This document shows, one piece after another, positions 23,201 through 31,169 of a stretch of DNA of 64,000 bases; within the stretch, counting starts at the first letter, position 1, and each line of letters opens with the position of its first letter. Position numbers and translations under genes: made by a program. This stretch comes from Hoplostethus atlanticus. Its lineage: Eukaryota; Chordata; Actinopteri; Trachichthyiformes; Trachichthyidae. The stretch is from positions 18,808,501-18,872,500 of the forward strand of contig JAXDDX010000001.1 in the NCBI GenBank assembly GCA_034670405.1. The letters are read 5' to 3'. Under the pieces are notes generated by a model that saw only the letters and a list, made by a program, of their open reading frames with translations, had not been told where the DNA came from and ran no database searches.

Positions 23201-26200
23201 AACTGGTAATTGGGTAAACTATAAGCCATTTAACATTGGTCAACAAAACTGTCTCTATTAGAAAAAGAAAGTCAAGAGCACACAAAATAAAATTAAATCA
23301 ATAGCAATACTCTGTGTAAATACTATAAATATTATTATCATTAACCTGTGATTTAGTTGCCTGTTTTACAGTTGAAACTCGAAAAGTTCGATACATTTCC
23401 ATGTATCAACTCGAAGGAATCGATTCTTTGAAAAGATTCGGTCCGCCCATCACCTGCTCGCTCGCGAGTGTTTTTTCTTTTTGGCAGTAAGTGGGCGGAC
23501 CCAGTCACAATGGTATCCCTAAATCTAATTGGTTACAGTCCTCGTCTTCAGTCCTCTCGCAACCAGAGACAGCTCGCCTTCAAAGTAAAAGTTGCGCGTT
23601 TTGAAGGGTGTTGGCTGCAGCAGAGGTCAATTTAAGGACAGCTAAACTAAATAAACAAATAGCCTAAAGAATGAACATAATTCATAACTGTTATACAGTA
23701 ATATTTCTGCCACTTTCCCATAACTGATTGTGAATAAATTGCCAAAGGGCGCGAACACTGGAATTATTATAGTGATGTATGTATGTAATGATTCATGTAT
23801 ATATATTCATCAACGTATTTATTTAATTAAGGCTACTTAGGCCGAATCCCATTTCTCATTTTCACCCCTACGACTCCTTTTCAAGTGCCCCTCGCCCTTC
23901 GGCTTGGCCCTCGGAACAGAGTCACAAGGGGTAGTGGTTGAAATCTCCCCCTATGAAATGGGACAACCCTTCAAGACCCTGATACGTCATCGATGACGTT
24001 TACGTAAACAGACGCGGCACGTTTGTTATCGGACATTACACACATCACAGTGACATTTGCCGTTCATCTGATGGAGATAGAGAAGCATGGACGCTCGCGA
24101 TTCGTTCACAACTTATACGTTTCACGCTATCAATCGATCAAACAAGTCATCAAATAAAAAAGACCACTGCTTCATTACCAGTCCACTTCATGACAGAGGT
24201 CAAGGTATCAAGGTATTCAAGTGGACATAACTCTTTTTTTTCTTCCATCAACCACTTCATAGAACATAAAGCTTTATTGTTTCTCCTTCCTTGTTTACTT
24301 GCGCCGATACAAAAAGGCCAATCACTGTAACCAATTAGATTTAGGGATACAATTGTGACTGGGTCCGCCCACTTACTGCCAAAAAGAAAAAGCAGGTGAA
24401 AGTTTTGCGAGCAGGAGAGCAATGATAGTTGTGCGCGCTCAAAGCATGGATTTCTCCTCGCAGATTACAATATTGCGCGCGAGTGCTGTGAAAGCGCTCT
24501 CAAAAATAATATGTGTGCGCGGCTGTTTGAATTACACGCGCCGTGATCTCAATTGCGCTCGCGGATTTTGTCACTCATATGCCGCCATACTAACCCTTCT
24601 ACATTAGAGCAGATCGATGATGAAAGATTTAGGGGTAGTATGAGCCGAGTGGGTAGACAATTTAAAAAGTGTCGACACCCCCGACTGGAGATGGGGGGAA
24701 ACATTGATGAGAGAAATCCTCCACCTCAAAAGTGCGCCGAGAATCCATTATCACTCTACATTGTGTGTTAGCTAGCTAGTAGGCTCATCTCAAGTATGTT
24801 GTCAAATGGATGTCAGAGGTGCACAGGCCCCGCCCCCCATTTTTACAGACACGTATCTCAGTCTCACCACTCAAACTGGCATTTCTGCTGGGTGAGGCTA
24901 AAACCATGTAATTCATTACTCTCTAAATATGTTGCTCTAGATCTGTCCATGTTGCATGCGATTGGCCATTTGTTACAAACCCCGCCCCTTTTATGTGAAC
25001 ATTCTTAGCTGGACTGCAAAGTCCTGGATTGACAGAGTGAGTTGATAACTGCCTTTGTGAGACCAGTTGCCCGAGTGCTGTTGTTTGGTTTTCTGAAGCC
25101 AACTATCGCAAAGACACCTTGACTATGTTGAACCTGCTTTGTGAAACAGGCCCCAGGTCTGTGCTTTGTGACAAACTACCTTTGACGAAGAACCTGCAGA
25201 TGGGGCGTGGTCTGATCTTCCTGTCCATGGGATCTTTGACTTCCCCCTCCTCCAGGTCATCATCCTGCCCAAACACATCACAGCACATTATAACACCTTA
25301 CAGCATGCTACAGACTAAAGAGCATGCTATAACAATACACAAAAACTACAAACACATTAATCTTAGCATTACTTGTTTAAACCTCCTAGTAAATGGTAGA
25401 CTGTAGGCCTTTTCAGTAACGGTTCAATACACGACCAGGCAGGACTGCATATTAAAACATATGCCATCACAGGGTTTTCTCATGACTTTTCTATGGTTAT
25501 ACTACTAGAAAATACAATTAACCTTGGCTTTCAGCTGGTAAATACTACTAAATAGTACAACTCAGGGTTTGTTGATGAAGCCTGACACCAACTTCCTGAA
25601 TTTTGAAGTCACCAACAAGAAATTGCCTGTAGTTAAGTGTGGGGGATGATATATTAATTGGGTTTTTGGTTTTGTGGTTGACATTGTAAGGTTCCTGTAA
25701 AATATAAACTCAGACGTATCACTCTAAAGTGCACGTGTGTTAAGTCTACAAAAAAAAACTTCAATCAGCGCATTTTGATGGATTCAAATGAGTTTCAAGT
25801 TCGAACACGTGAATGTCGCCAAGTCACTGCTTTTAACCGACAAGTGGTTCACATGTTTTTTCCCCATATGATGTAAATGCAGGACAAGATCATACTACAG
25901 GGCCTCAGATGGATCCAAATAAGATCACTTTAGGTTTGCATCATGTAGTGGTAAAAAAAAACAAAAAAACAAGGAACACAAGGACATTATAACCTTATCC
26001 TCAGATCAGGAATCATCTATGTGACACTATGCTACCAGACATCGGACTATACAATAGGGTCATAAAAACACAATAAATATCATACATACGTACATATAAA
26101 TGGGAAACACGCCACAGTAAATTAAAACTGTATTAGATAAAGATAAAGTCCCCAATGATTTCTAATTGATAACAAATTTTAAATCATCATAATAATTAAA

Positions 26201-27606
26201 AAGGTTTGTCTTGAAAATGTGGGGCTTCGCATTCCTCATTTCCTTAGATGAATGTGGAAAACAATCAAAATAGGTCAATAAGAGAAAAGTTATCTCTGGT
26301 AAAAACACCCTCATGAAGTGTAACGGTACATCTGGAGATACCTCTGGCTAGGGGAATATTGAAACAACTGGATATTGCAGTCTGGACACACAGCAGTTTT
26401 ATTACACGAAGTTGGGTATAGATGCAAAACTCTTCATCGAACTGAAAATGCAAAAGTCCAGACAATCAGAACAGCTGAAGATGAATAACCATAGGGCAGG
26501 ATTTGACACAGTCAATGAATGCGGTGTAATTAGAGTTCAGTGTGCAATCGCAATTAATTGTTTTATACCATCATTCAAATTAAGAACAACTAGTACTGAT
26601 TACTTACATCAATCTCTCCTTCATCAATCTCTCCATCATCCTCCTCCTTCTTCTTGTCTCGGAAGGAATCTCTCCGCCCCCTCTCTGGCCCTTTGGACTC
26701 CTCAGTCTTCTTGGACTGGTTGTGTCTTGGAGATGGAGGGAGGATGGGCTTCTTCTCCTTCTTTTTGCTACTGCTCTTGTCCTCTCTCTCCTCCTCTTCA
26801 TGCCCGTGCGGCTTGACGTCATCCTCGTCCTCCTCTTCCTCGTGCGCGGGGATGCTGGGCTCCTCGGGGACCTCCTCGTCATAATCCAGTTCGTGTTCGT
26901 CCAGCTCCCGGGAGACGGACGCCGAGTCGTCCTTCATCTCCCTCGCCACGACCGCCCTCCTCCTCCTCCTCTCTTCTTCCTCCTCCGCTCGCCTCCTGTC
27001 CTCTTCCTCCTCAGCCCTGTTCCTGTCTTCCTCCTCCTCCTCATCATCCAACTCTGCTGCCTCAGCACCAGGCTCTGCTGAGGTCTCCTTCCTGTTGTTC
27101 CCGTATCCCTCTTCTCTCTCTTCATCCTCCCCGTCTTCTATATCGTCTTCATTGAAGAAGCTCCTGCCCTGTTCTGGTTCTGAATCAGGAGACTGTGGGG
27201 TGTCAATGACTCTATCCTCTTCCTCCTCTCCTTCCTCCTCTTCAGGTGAATGGTTACCCTGTGGACCATCATCATCTCCCTCCATCAGCATGATGGCCTC
27301 GTCCTCCTGTCCCATCCCTCCTCCTTCTCCAGCAGGCCCTTCATCCTCTGGGTCAGAGATAAAATCAGGGACCACCTCGTCCTCTTCCTCCTCTAAATCT
27401 GAATCCCTTCCTCTACCTCGTACCCTTTCTTCTTCTTCCTCCTCCTCATCCTCCAATGCCCCATTCTCCTCATCGTGGTTTATCTCGTTGTCTGAGATGA
27501 CCCCGTCGTCCTCTTCAAGAGAATCCAGCAGCTCACTGTCAGAAATGCCCTTCTCCTCCTCCTCGGGCGACTGAGGGGACTGGGTAGGGCTTTCAGGAGT
27601 ATCCAT
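3851..27606 (-). CDS. zc3h18: zc3h18, zinc finger CCCH domain-containing protein 18 (12 coding exons, 3' end outside window)
   Basis: Spliced minus-strand gene. Joining 27606-26608, 25264-25180, 19606-19458, 19196-19101, 18707-18565, 18054-18025, 17213-17099, 16625-16351, 6923-6741, 5168-5043, 4663-4571 and 4270-3851 gives 904 codons plus two bases with every phase matching. Domain order: acidic Glu/Asp-rich N-terminus (1-333) containing the family block DEHELDYDEEVPEEP; one CCCH finger (C356-X7-C364-X5-C370-X3-H374); a conserved central block (about 412-539); an Arg/Glu repeat (540-600); an RS-type region (690-760); and a Pro/Gly-rich region (766-904). The human protein is about 950 residues and continues with a Ser-rich stretch and a basic C-terminus, which should lie left of position 1. 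Family knowledge: a nuclear factor that bridges the cap-binding complex/ARS2 and the NEXT-exosome RNA decay machinery. The identification is firm; exact splice choices at two tandem acceptors are not. Confidence 0.95.
3937..4120. repeat. Coding trinucleotide repeat (CCT/CCA/CTG) in zc3h18 exon 13
   Basis: Imperfect triplet repeat, purely pyrimidine-rich on the plus strand. It is read as GGN codons on the gene strand, giving a glycine-rich tract whose longest pure run is about 15 Gly. Being a multiple of three it does not break the frame. Confidence 0.9.
4571..4663 (-). CDS. zc3h18: zc3h18 exon 12, RS domain part 2
   Basis: 93 nt. Encodes SRSFSTSPSPSPAAPRNAKN and KPDLPPALAK. Phase 1 + 90 + 2. 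Acceptor TTTGTAG|ATCTCG, donor AAAGG|GTAACA. Matches the human RSRSFSSSPSPSP segment. Confidence 0.9.
5043..5168 (-). CDS. zc3h18: zc3h18 exon 11, RS domain part 1
   Basis: 126 nt. Encodes SSSRSSSYTGSGSSRSRSRS and SSFSSYSSHSSQRSSFSGSR, an RS-type region very similar to human. Acceptor GTCGCAG|GTCTTC lies right after an (AC)n microsatellite in the intron; donor CTCCAG|GTACGA. Confidence 0.92.
5178..5210. repeat. (AC)n microsatellite
   Basis: About 16 uninterrupted AC units, 10 nt from the acceptor of zc3h18 exon 11 (GT-rich on the gene strand, just upstream of its splice site). Confidence 0.95.
5401..5626 (+). other. Unrecognised 73-codon open reading frame
   Basis: An ATG-started open frame (MLTTPTTPGYTKSGLKQLIT...) of balanced composition lies in the intron between zc3h18 exons 10 and 11. 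I do not recognise a family. It could be a fragment of a transposon or chance. No splice or promoter evidence. Confidence 0.15.
6150..6530 (+). mobile_element. Tc1-like transposase fragment (degenerate)
   Basis: In broken frames the sequence reads like the N-terminal half of a fish Tc1 transposase: NPRITSRDLQAPIAA near 6330-6375, then EARKNLYGLKTTKLPVFCLP near 6408-6465. Several frameshifts and stops. Ends not located. Confidence 0.5.
6741..6923 (-). CDS. zc3h18: zc3h18 exon 10, DEWKDPWRRSKSP block
   Basis: 183 nt. Encodes RPMEPPVKKEVVPVMRR, then PDEWKDPWRRSKSPRRRPGV and a Ser-rich end. The PDEWKDPWRRSKSP block is diagnostic for ZC3H18. The acceptor is again a tandem CAGCAG (start 6923 or 6920; Asn-Arg versus Lys at the join). 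Donor TCCAG|GTAGGG. Confidence 0.93.
6924..11688. other. zc3h18 intron 9, right-hand part: no gene seen
   Basis: AT-rich intron sequence between exons 10 and 9. It has an AT-rich palindrome-like stretch near 7540-7830 and short local duplications (9398-9442; 10336-10380). A possible SINE-like B box (TTTGAATCCC) is near 8020. No supported coding sequence. Confidence 0.6.
9398..9442. repeat. Short direct duplication
   Basis: CTATTTATAGCTCTGAAAC occurs at about 9394-9412 and again at about 9424-9442. Confidence 0.8.
11996..12244. mobile_element. PIF/Harbinger-like MITE (249 bp, TTA target duplication)
   Basis: Terminal inverted repeats TAGTGCATTCCATTGCACTC and (complement of the right end) TGGTGCATTCCAGTGTACTC, about 22 nt each, flanked by TTA at 11993-11995 and 12245-12247. 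A 3-bp TWA duplication is typical of PIF/Harbinger. It is inserted in the older TTAA element. Confidence 0.75.
13243..13313. repeat. Perfect 32-nt palindrome
   Basis: Arms 13243-13274 and 13282-13313 are exact reverse complements with a 7-nt spacer. The arms contain the CCAAT-box-like core GATTGG/CCAATC. Located near the right end of the TTAA element. Confidence 0.95.
13931..14273. mobile_element. Tc1/mariner-type MITE (TA target site)
   Basis: Left end TAGTGCGGTCCAAAAGTCAG, right end (complement) CAGTGGGGTCAAAAACCAAG, each followed by a ...CACTACCA... stretch; a TA dinucleotide abuts each end. About 340 bp, AT-rich, no coding sequence. Confidence 0.7.
15652..16148. mobile_element. hAT-like MITE with 8-bp target duplication
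   Basis: Ends TAGGGGTGGGCGATATGAC... and ...ATCGCCCACCCCTA are inverted copies. CCGTCTCA is repeated at 15644-15651 and 16149-16156. 497 bp, containing an (AC)n microsatellite at 15997-16022. An 8-bp duplication plus this terminal sequence is typical of non-autonomous hAT elements. Confidence 0.88.
16351..16625 (-). CDS. zc3h18: zc3h18 exon 9, Arg/Glu dipeptide-repeat domain
   Basis: 275 nt. Encodes alternating RERERERD-type sequence, then RKEEWERDRMKRDEKE, and ends RSPINLPP plus two bases at donor CCCAA|GTAAGT. Predicted long single charged helix or coiled coil. The acceptor is a tandem CAGCAG, so the exon may start at 16625 or 16622, adding or removing one Gln without changing frame. The base composition is strongly biased because of the repeats. 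Confidence 0.9.
16796..16868. repeat. Three-copy tandem repeat (24 bp unit)
   Basis: TTCCTTATCGAGTCTGCCAG is repeated three times head to tail in the intron between exons 9 and 8. Confidence 0.9.
17099..17213 (-). CDS. zc3h18: zc3h18 exon 8, DPYADPYYDYE block
   Basis: 115 nt. Encodes DPYADPYYDYEMEALWRGGQ, then YENFRVQYTEAPLPYHYS. The Tyr-rich DPYADPYYDYE and RGGQYENFRVQYTE blocks are signature sequences of the family. Two overlapping donors exist (ACA|GTGTGA and AGT|GTGAGT); the second is stronger and keeps phase 0. Confidence 0.9.
17290..17450 (-). mobile_element. tRNA-derived SINE
   Basis: The minus strand begins with a tRNA-like head: A box TGGCTCAGTTGG (17439-17428) and B box GGTTTGAATCC (17393-17383). 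It ends with the AAAGCAGAAATGCCATA tail (17325-17305) seen in a widespread acanthomorph SINE family. It is not a tRNA gene: no acceptor stem closes. Confidence 0.8.
18025..18054 (-). CDS. zc3h18: zc3h18 exon 7, 30-nt microexon
   Basis: Encodes EMEFRDPIY with a split codon on each side. Acceptor TTTTTAG|TGAAATG and donor CTACGG|GTGAGT are both strong, and the phases fit exons 6 and 8 exactly (1 + 27 + 2 nt). I do not recall this segment in the human protein at the same place (there the text runs RDVRDTVLEPYADPYYDYE), so it may be a fish-specific or diverged microexon. Skipping it keeps the reading frame. Confidence 0.82.
18565..18707 (-). CDS. zc3h18: zc3h18 exon 6, VLKKATIRKEQEPD block
   Basis: 143 nt. 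Encodes VLKKATIRKEQEPDLEEKRF, then NVTIGEDEREFDKEND and FFRERSYRIIR; matches the conserved central region of ZC3H18. The donor was chosen at AGAGA|GTACGA. Only this choice leaves the two-base overhang that fits exon 7 and recreates an 'IIRD' sequence like 'IPRD' in the human protein. The reading frame stays open past the donor into the intron, so an unspliced reading would give a spurious longer exon. Confidence 0.88.
19101..19196 (-). CDS. zc3h18: zc3h18 exon 5, proline run and ESAWERGLRHAKE block
   Basis: 96 nt, phase 0 at both ends. Encodes a six-proline run followed by the highly conserved ESAWERGLRHAKE block of the family. Acceptor CCTCAG|ACTGGG, donor AAAGAG|GTAAAC. Confidence 0.93.
19458..19606 (-). 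CDS. zc3h18: zc3h18 exon 4, second half of the CCCH finger
   Basis: 149 nt exon beginning with the last two bases of the Gly codon, then NCTWGMNCRFIHPGVNDKGN and ending NNPW. It supplies C364, C370 and H374 of the finger. It is nearly identical to the human region around the finger. Acceptor CCCCCAG|GTAAT and donor CCTGG|GTAGGT. Confidence 0.94.
19790..20295 (+). mobile_element. Possible solo LTR
   Basis: A region of about 500 bp starts TGTTATGG. It has a TATA-like TGTATAAATGT at about 20103, then CATTAAAGG (a poly(A)-signal variant) at 20188 and a GT-rich segment: the order expected of U3-R-U5. The right end and target duplication are unclear (CGG on both sides at best). No internal retroviral sequence is adjacent. 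Confidence 0.3.
21222..21410 (+). mobile_element. Tc1-like element end (solo fragment)
   Basis: Same sequence family as the left end of the relic at 30310: AACAGCACATGATCAAACAA, CACCCTTTAGAACAA and TTGTTGGAGGAAATAGA are shared in order. An AT-rich slippage stretch (21282-21320) interrupts it. Confidence 0.7.
21993..22010. repeat. Poly(C) run
   Basis: About 18 consecutive C bases in an intron of zc3h18. Confidence 0.9.
22715..23455. mobile_element. hAT-like element nested in the larger transposon (8-bp target duplication)
   Basis: Ends TAGTGATGGGCGGA and (complement) AGGTGATGGGCGGA. GCTCGCTC is duplicated at 22707-22714 and 23456-23463. Removing it restores the left arm of the outer element. 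It carries an unusual hairpin cluster at 22916-23043. No coding sequence recognised. Confidence 0.8.
22916..23043. repeat. Overlapping perfect hairpins (26-nt and 48-nt arms)
   Basis: Hairpin A: 22916-22941 pairs with 22965-22990. Hairpin B: 22931-22978 pairs with 22996-23043. Both are perfect. They share bases, so only one can form at a time. The units are permutations of CGGACATCT/GAGATGTCCG. Confidence 0.95.
25180..25264 (-). CDS. zc3h18: zc3h18 exon 3, first half of the CCCH finger
   Basis: 85 nt exon encoding DDDLEEGEVKDPMDRK, IRPRPICRFFVK and the first base of a Gly codon. Acceptor TTTGGGCAG|GATGATG and donor CAAAG|GTAGTT are clear. The exon carries the first zinc-binding Cys (C356); the other ligands are on exon 4, so a phase-1 intron splits the finger. 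Confidence 0.93.
25886..26046 (+). repeat. Dispersed repeat, copy 1
   Basis: Shares GATCATACT.CAGGGCCTCAG, then TCATCTATGTGACACT with the copy at 29507-29642 in the same orientation. Spans an intron of zc3h18. Family not recognised. Confidence 0.7.
26608..27606 (-). CDS. zc3h18: zc3h18 exon 2, start codon and acidic N-terminus
   Basis: Encodes residues 1-333, starting MDTPESPTQSPQSPEEEE. The ATG (complement of 27604-27606) sits 14 nt inside the exon, whose acceptor is at 27620. The segment is extremely rich in Glu and Asp with Ser-Glu and Ser-Asp sites that suit casein kinase 2. It ends with DDGEIDEGEID just before the donor GAT|GTAAGT. The conserved family signature ASVSRELDEHELDYDEEVPEEP is present (written here in two pieces in the literature as ELDEHELDYDEE and VPEEP). 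Low-complexity acidic repeats make length variation between species likely. Confidence 0.93.
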
Positions 27607-27620
27607 CAGATAATGTTCTG

Positions 27621-28955
27621 CTGCAAACAGAAGAGCAATATACAGCCAAACCAATCAGATACTAATAGAGCTATTTTAGAGCAGCCAGAAGGCAAAAGGA
27701 CTTGGATCTTGATCATAAGCGTAACCTTATGTAACGCATAGCCCCAATACATGATGTTCTCCATCATCCATCTTTGGAACATCACTCTAAACGCCATGCA
27801 AAAAAGTGTCAATTTAATTTCGCCTTTGCATATCAGCAAATGTACATACCTGGGGGATTATGACTTAAGTACTTTTACGTATCTGTAGGGTCTGGTAAAT
27901 GTGGCATATAGATCATCCACTAAGCAGTACTTTATTTCAATAAAATCTGTTATAATTGTCTCATACTGCTTGCTACTGCCCTCCGTGGTGTATTTTGATG
28001 GAGGAAGAGTGTGGGAATAACAGGCAAAACAATTCTAAAAGTTCAAATGTTATTGCTTGGTCTACTGGATGTATGCCAAATTGAAGAGCGGCTCATAACA
28101 ACTCCTAACAGGTATTAAGACATGTTCAAATAGGAATGTACCTTTATGATTAGCAAGGCAACATTACACTGGCAATTTTAAAAAGGAGTTTGGCATAACA
28201 TTCCCCCCATACAATAGCGATACTGGGCTATGTATCACACATGTATGAAGGCTGGGTACTGATTTGGCCTTTCCATGAGCAAATAAATAAATAAAAACAA
28301 AACAAATCATGTTACCTAGCCAGCTAACAACCAGGCTACCTATTATGGCTACCTATATGACGATGGCTAAAACTTAATTTGCTCCTAATTTCTTGAGTGG
28401 GAAATATACCTAACTATGTGCACACAAACAACACATCGATGTTTTTAAATGCCACTTATGGTGTTACTTTCCTGTCATTCCCTGAGAGAAAAAAATACCC
28501 CAATTATCTAGCTAACAAACTGGCTGCATATATGAAAAGGTCTAAAACATAATTTCCTTCAAATACCTCAAGTGAGAACTATGTTATACATACTTGTGGG
28601 TACCTTGTAAACAACACGTCCAAGTTTTAGAATGCTAAATTAGTTAACATGCAGTGTCTGCTAACATTGTTGCTAATAGTTGGCTCGCGCTAGTTAGCAA
28701 CAACAAGGCCCAAAACCTGTCAACGCAAATCAAACTGGCTGACTAGTGATAAGCCTGCCATGATGAAACACCAAACCTTTCTTAAATACAATTAACCAGT
28801 AAACAGGCTAATTAAATGACATGACGACACGCACAATATTGCCGTATGATCCGACACGGTAGCATGCTCGCCTGTCTTTCAATTAACAATGCAACCTCCC
28901 CTTCTACCCAGTAGCTTTGCTAGCCTGCTAGCTAACAGCCACACATTTTATTCAC
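27621..28955. other. zc3h18: zc3h18 intron 1
   Basis: Single-copy-looking AT-rich intron between the non-coding exon 1 and exon 2, with no recognisable transposon or second gene. Contains GCTAGC/GCTAAC-type short motifs near 28900-28940, common in fish intergenic DNA. Confidence 0.6.
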
Positions 28956-29115
28956 CTCGCCGACCCGGACCTCTTTGAAGACAGGTTGCCTCGTTAAGAA
29001 CTGCCCAGTCGCTATGGAATTATATTTTACACTGTGCAATGAATATTATACAAGTTACTTTATCCGCTGCGGTAGAGAAAATAAAAAACCCTACACGACA
29101 CGGCGAGAGCGGCCA
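28956..29115 (-). other. zc3h18: zc3h18 exon 1, non-coding 5' UTR (upper edge approximate)
   Basis: Reading the minus strand, a strong donor (GAG|GTGAAT) ends an exon at 28956. The GC-rich sequence just above it, including a GGTAATGGCCGC motif near 29108, looks like a housekeeping transcription start region. The coding exon 2 has a clear acceptor right before the ATG (TTTGCAG|CAG at 27620), so an upstream non-coding exon is required, and this is the only good candidate seen. The upper edge is a guess; no initiator or TATA box fixes it. Confidence 0.55.
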
Positions 29116-29165
29116 TTACCTTGACGTCATCAACATACGACAGCTTGTGAGAAAAAGCCGCGCTG
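29095..29165 (-). promoter_or_regulatory. Probable zc3h18 promoter with CRE and YY1-like motif
   Basis: A perfect palindromic CRE/ATF site (TGACGTCA) lies at 29122-29129, immediately upstream of a GGTAATGGCCGC stretch that resembles a YY1 core. The local sequence is GC-rich in an otherwise AT-rich neighbourhood. TATA-less promoters with CRE or YY1 elements near the start are common in housekeeping genes such as RNA-processing factors. The role is inferred from position and motifs only. Confidence 0.5.
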
Positions 29166-29506
29166 GAGATGAATGAAGACAGATCTGGGATCAGATTGTG
29201 GATGAGATCCTTACATTGTGACATTTGAACAGGAGAACTAAATCTGATCTGGATTCAGTGACACCGGGCCACCTGGAACGCGGCACCCTCACCGATGATG
29301 CGTTTTTACAAAATATTTAAAATATTTAATATAATACTGTTTTATTTCATTATTATGACATCATTACATACTGCAAGTATTACATACCGGTATTACTATA
29401 TATTATTATAATAAATAATTGTATTATGACAAATCTATTATATTATATTATATTCAATATAGGTCAATATTTCAACACCCATAGGATCAATTTTACATAT
29501 CAGTTC

Positions 29507-29642
29507 TAGATCATACTGCAGGGCCTCAGATGGATCAAAGTAACAACGTTTTTTAGTTTCGCATCATTATAATTTAAACAATTTGACAGGCCTAATCCAC
29601 AAATCCAGAATCATCTATGTGACACTTTGCTGCCTGACACAA
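29507..29642 (+). repeat. Dispersed repeat, copy 2
   Basis: Same order of blocks as copy 1 at 25886. The copies lie on either side of zc3h18 exons 1 and 2. Confidence 0.7.
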
Positions 29643-29656
29643 TTTAGGTTACAAAC

Positions 29657-29738
29657 TTTTTAAGTTCATCACAAACAACAACAACTGAAGCCTTTCTTTT
29701 TAAGTTCATCACAAACAACAACAACTGAAGCCTTTCTC
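29657..29738. repeat. Two-copy tandem duplication
   Basis: CTTTTTAAGTTCATCACAAA...GAAGCCTTTCT occurs twice in a row, without visible differences. Confidence 0.85.
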
Positions 29739-30309
29739 GCTTATTTGAAATTGAAAAAGAAATCACATCACAATTATAGCCTACGAAAACAAATAATAAT
29801 AATACTACATCTTATTTGTATAGCGCTTTTCTCAGTACTCAAAGACGTTTTACATTAAACACAAACATTTAGATTTTTTTATTTGTGTATAAACCATTGA
29901 GTACCATAAGATATTTTTATTTGATTTGCAGTAGTAACAATTTGTACCTTTCAGCAAGTGATTTCATAATAATCTTTGGAAATATGAATTCAATATTTTA
30001 TATCTCTGCAGTAAAAACATTTTATTTTTAAGTTTCTATATATTTTCCAAACAGTCTCTAATATTTTCACCTTAATCTAGCCTACAATCTTCTCAGCAGG
30101 TCAAAAAATATGGTGGAGGCATGAACTTCTAATCAAAAACTAACTAACTAGATCAAACACCTAATTTCCATTACTCAAAACCAGGCCATGCTGAGCTGTG
30201 CTGGGCTGAACCTGATAAATTCACAAGGGTAGAGATAACATATTCAGCTGTATTGATGACGATCATCTGGTCTTTTAATATACAACATCTTCTGAAATAA
30301 ATGGAAATT

Positions 30310-31160
30310 GAAACAACTGTTGGTCTTCACACATTCATCTGTTTTATTTAACAGCACATGATCAAACAATGATTATTGGCACCCTTTAGAACAATTCAGA
30401 TGAATTTTGTTGGAGGAAATAGATTCTCATTTGCAGTGTAATTCAACTCACCTGTGACAGGTTGCAGGTGCCCACATGGTATAAATGAACCAATTATCCA
30501 TTTTAAAGTGATAAAACAGTTTGTTCTGCCTCCCTGGTGAAGAGAAAAGAGTCTGAGGATGTCAGAAAAACTATTATCACCAAACAGAAGCGTTCACAAG
30601 GCTAGAAGGCATCTCTAGAGACCTTGGTGTTCCTGTTTCCACAGTTCACAATGATATTAAGAAGTTTGCTGCTCATGGAATGGTTCAGAATCTCCCAGGA
30701 TGAAAGAGGAAAATTAAGGTTGGTGCGAAAAAACCTTGCATGACATTCAAAGATCTCAAGGCTGACCTGGAGAGGTCTGTGGTAATGGTTTGAGCCCATA
30801 CCATATGCCAGACACTGAACCAAGAAGGGCTGTACAGTCGGAGGCCACAGAAGACCCCAAAACACAACCTAAAGCACCCAGGAATGGTTCAAGAGAAAAT
30901 GCTGGACTGTTCTGGAGTGGCCAGACACCTGAAATGTGCAGTTGGTCAAAGGAATCCTTCAAACATTGGAAGAACTGGAGTGGGTTGCAATTGAAGAGTG
31001 GGAGAAACTGCCAGCAGAAAGGTGCAGGAAGCTTATTGATGGTTACAAGAAATGTTTGGAAACATCATCATTGACAAAGGCTGTGGAATTAAGTATTTGA
31101 AAATGGTGCCAATAATCACAGCCATAGCCACTTTTCAATTTTGAAGCCATACAAGTGTTT
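30310..31160 (+). mobile_element. Tc1-like transposon with internal deletion and decayed transposase
   Basis: Inverted ends share GATTATTGGCACC (30370-30382 and, reversed, 31118-31106). In broken frames the middle reads like a Tc1 transposase DNA-binding half (KKFAAHGM at 30660 onward; GLYSRRPQKTPKHNLKH near 30830-30880). It then jumps to the C-terminal end (EEWEKLPAERCRKLIDGYKK near 30996-31055). The catalytic DDE core is missing, so a non-functional remnant. Confidence 0.8.
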
Positions 31161-31169
31161 GTTACCTGG

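Larger units (their letters stand above)
22507..24589. mobile_element. 2.1-kb DNA transposon with long inverted ends and 6-bp target duplication
   Basis: Over about 210 nt each, 22507-22714 and 24589-24380 are inverted near-copies (ends TATGGCGGCATATGAGTGAC). CTAACC lies on both outer sides (22501-22506 and 24590-24595). After the nested insertion (22715-23455) the left arm resumes at 23464 and continues to match the right arm to about 24325. The middle (23600-24320) has no intact transposase. The superfamily is unknown to me; a 6-bp duplication is unusual. Confidence 0.8.
29166..30300. other. Intergenic stretch upstream of zc3h18
   Basis: AT-rich DNA with the second copy of the dispersed repeat (29507-29642) and a perfect 42-bp-class tandem duplication at about 29657-29738. 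No gene seen. Confidence 0.6.

Noticed and set aside
27095..27574. Plus-strand serine-rich open frame
   Set aside because: Shadow of the acidic zc3h18 exon 2 (GAG/GAA codons read backwards as CTC/TTC).
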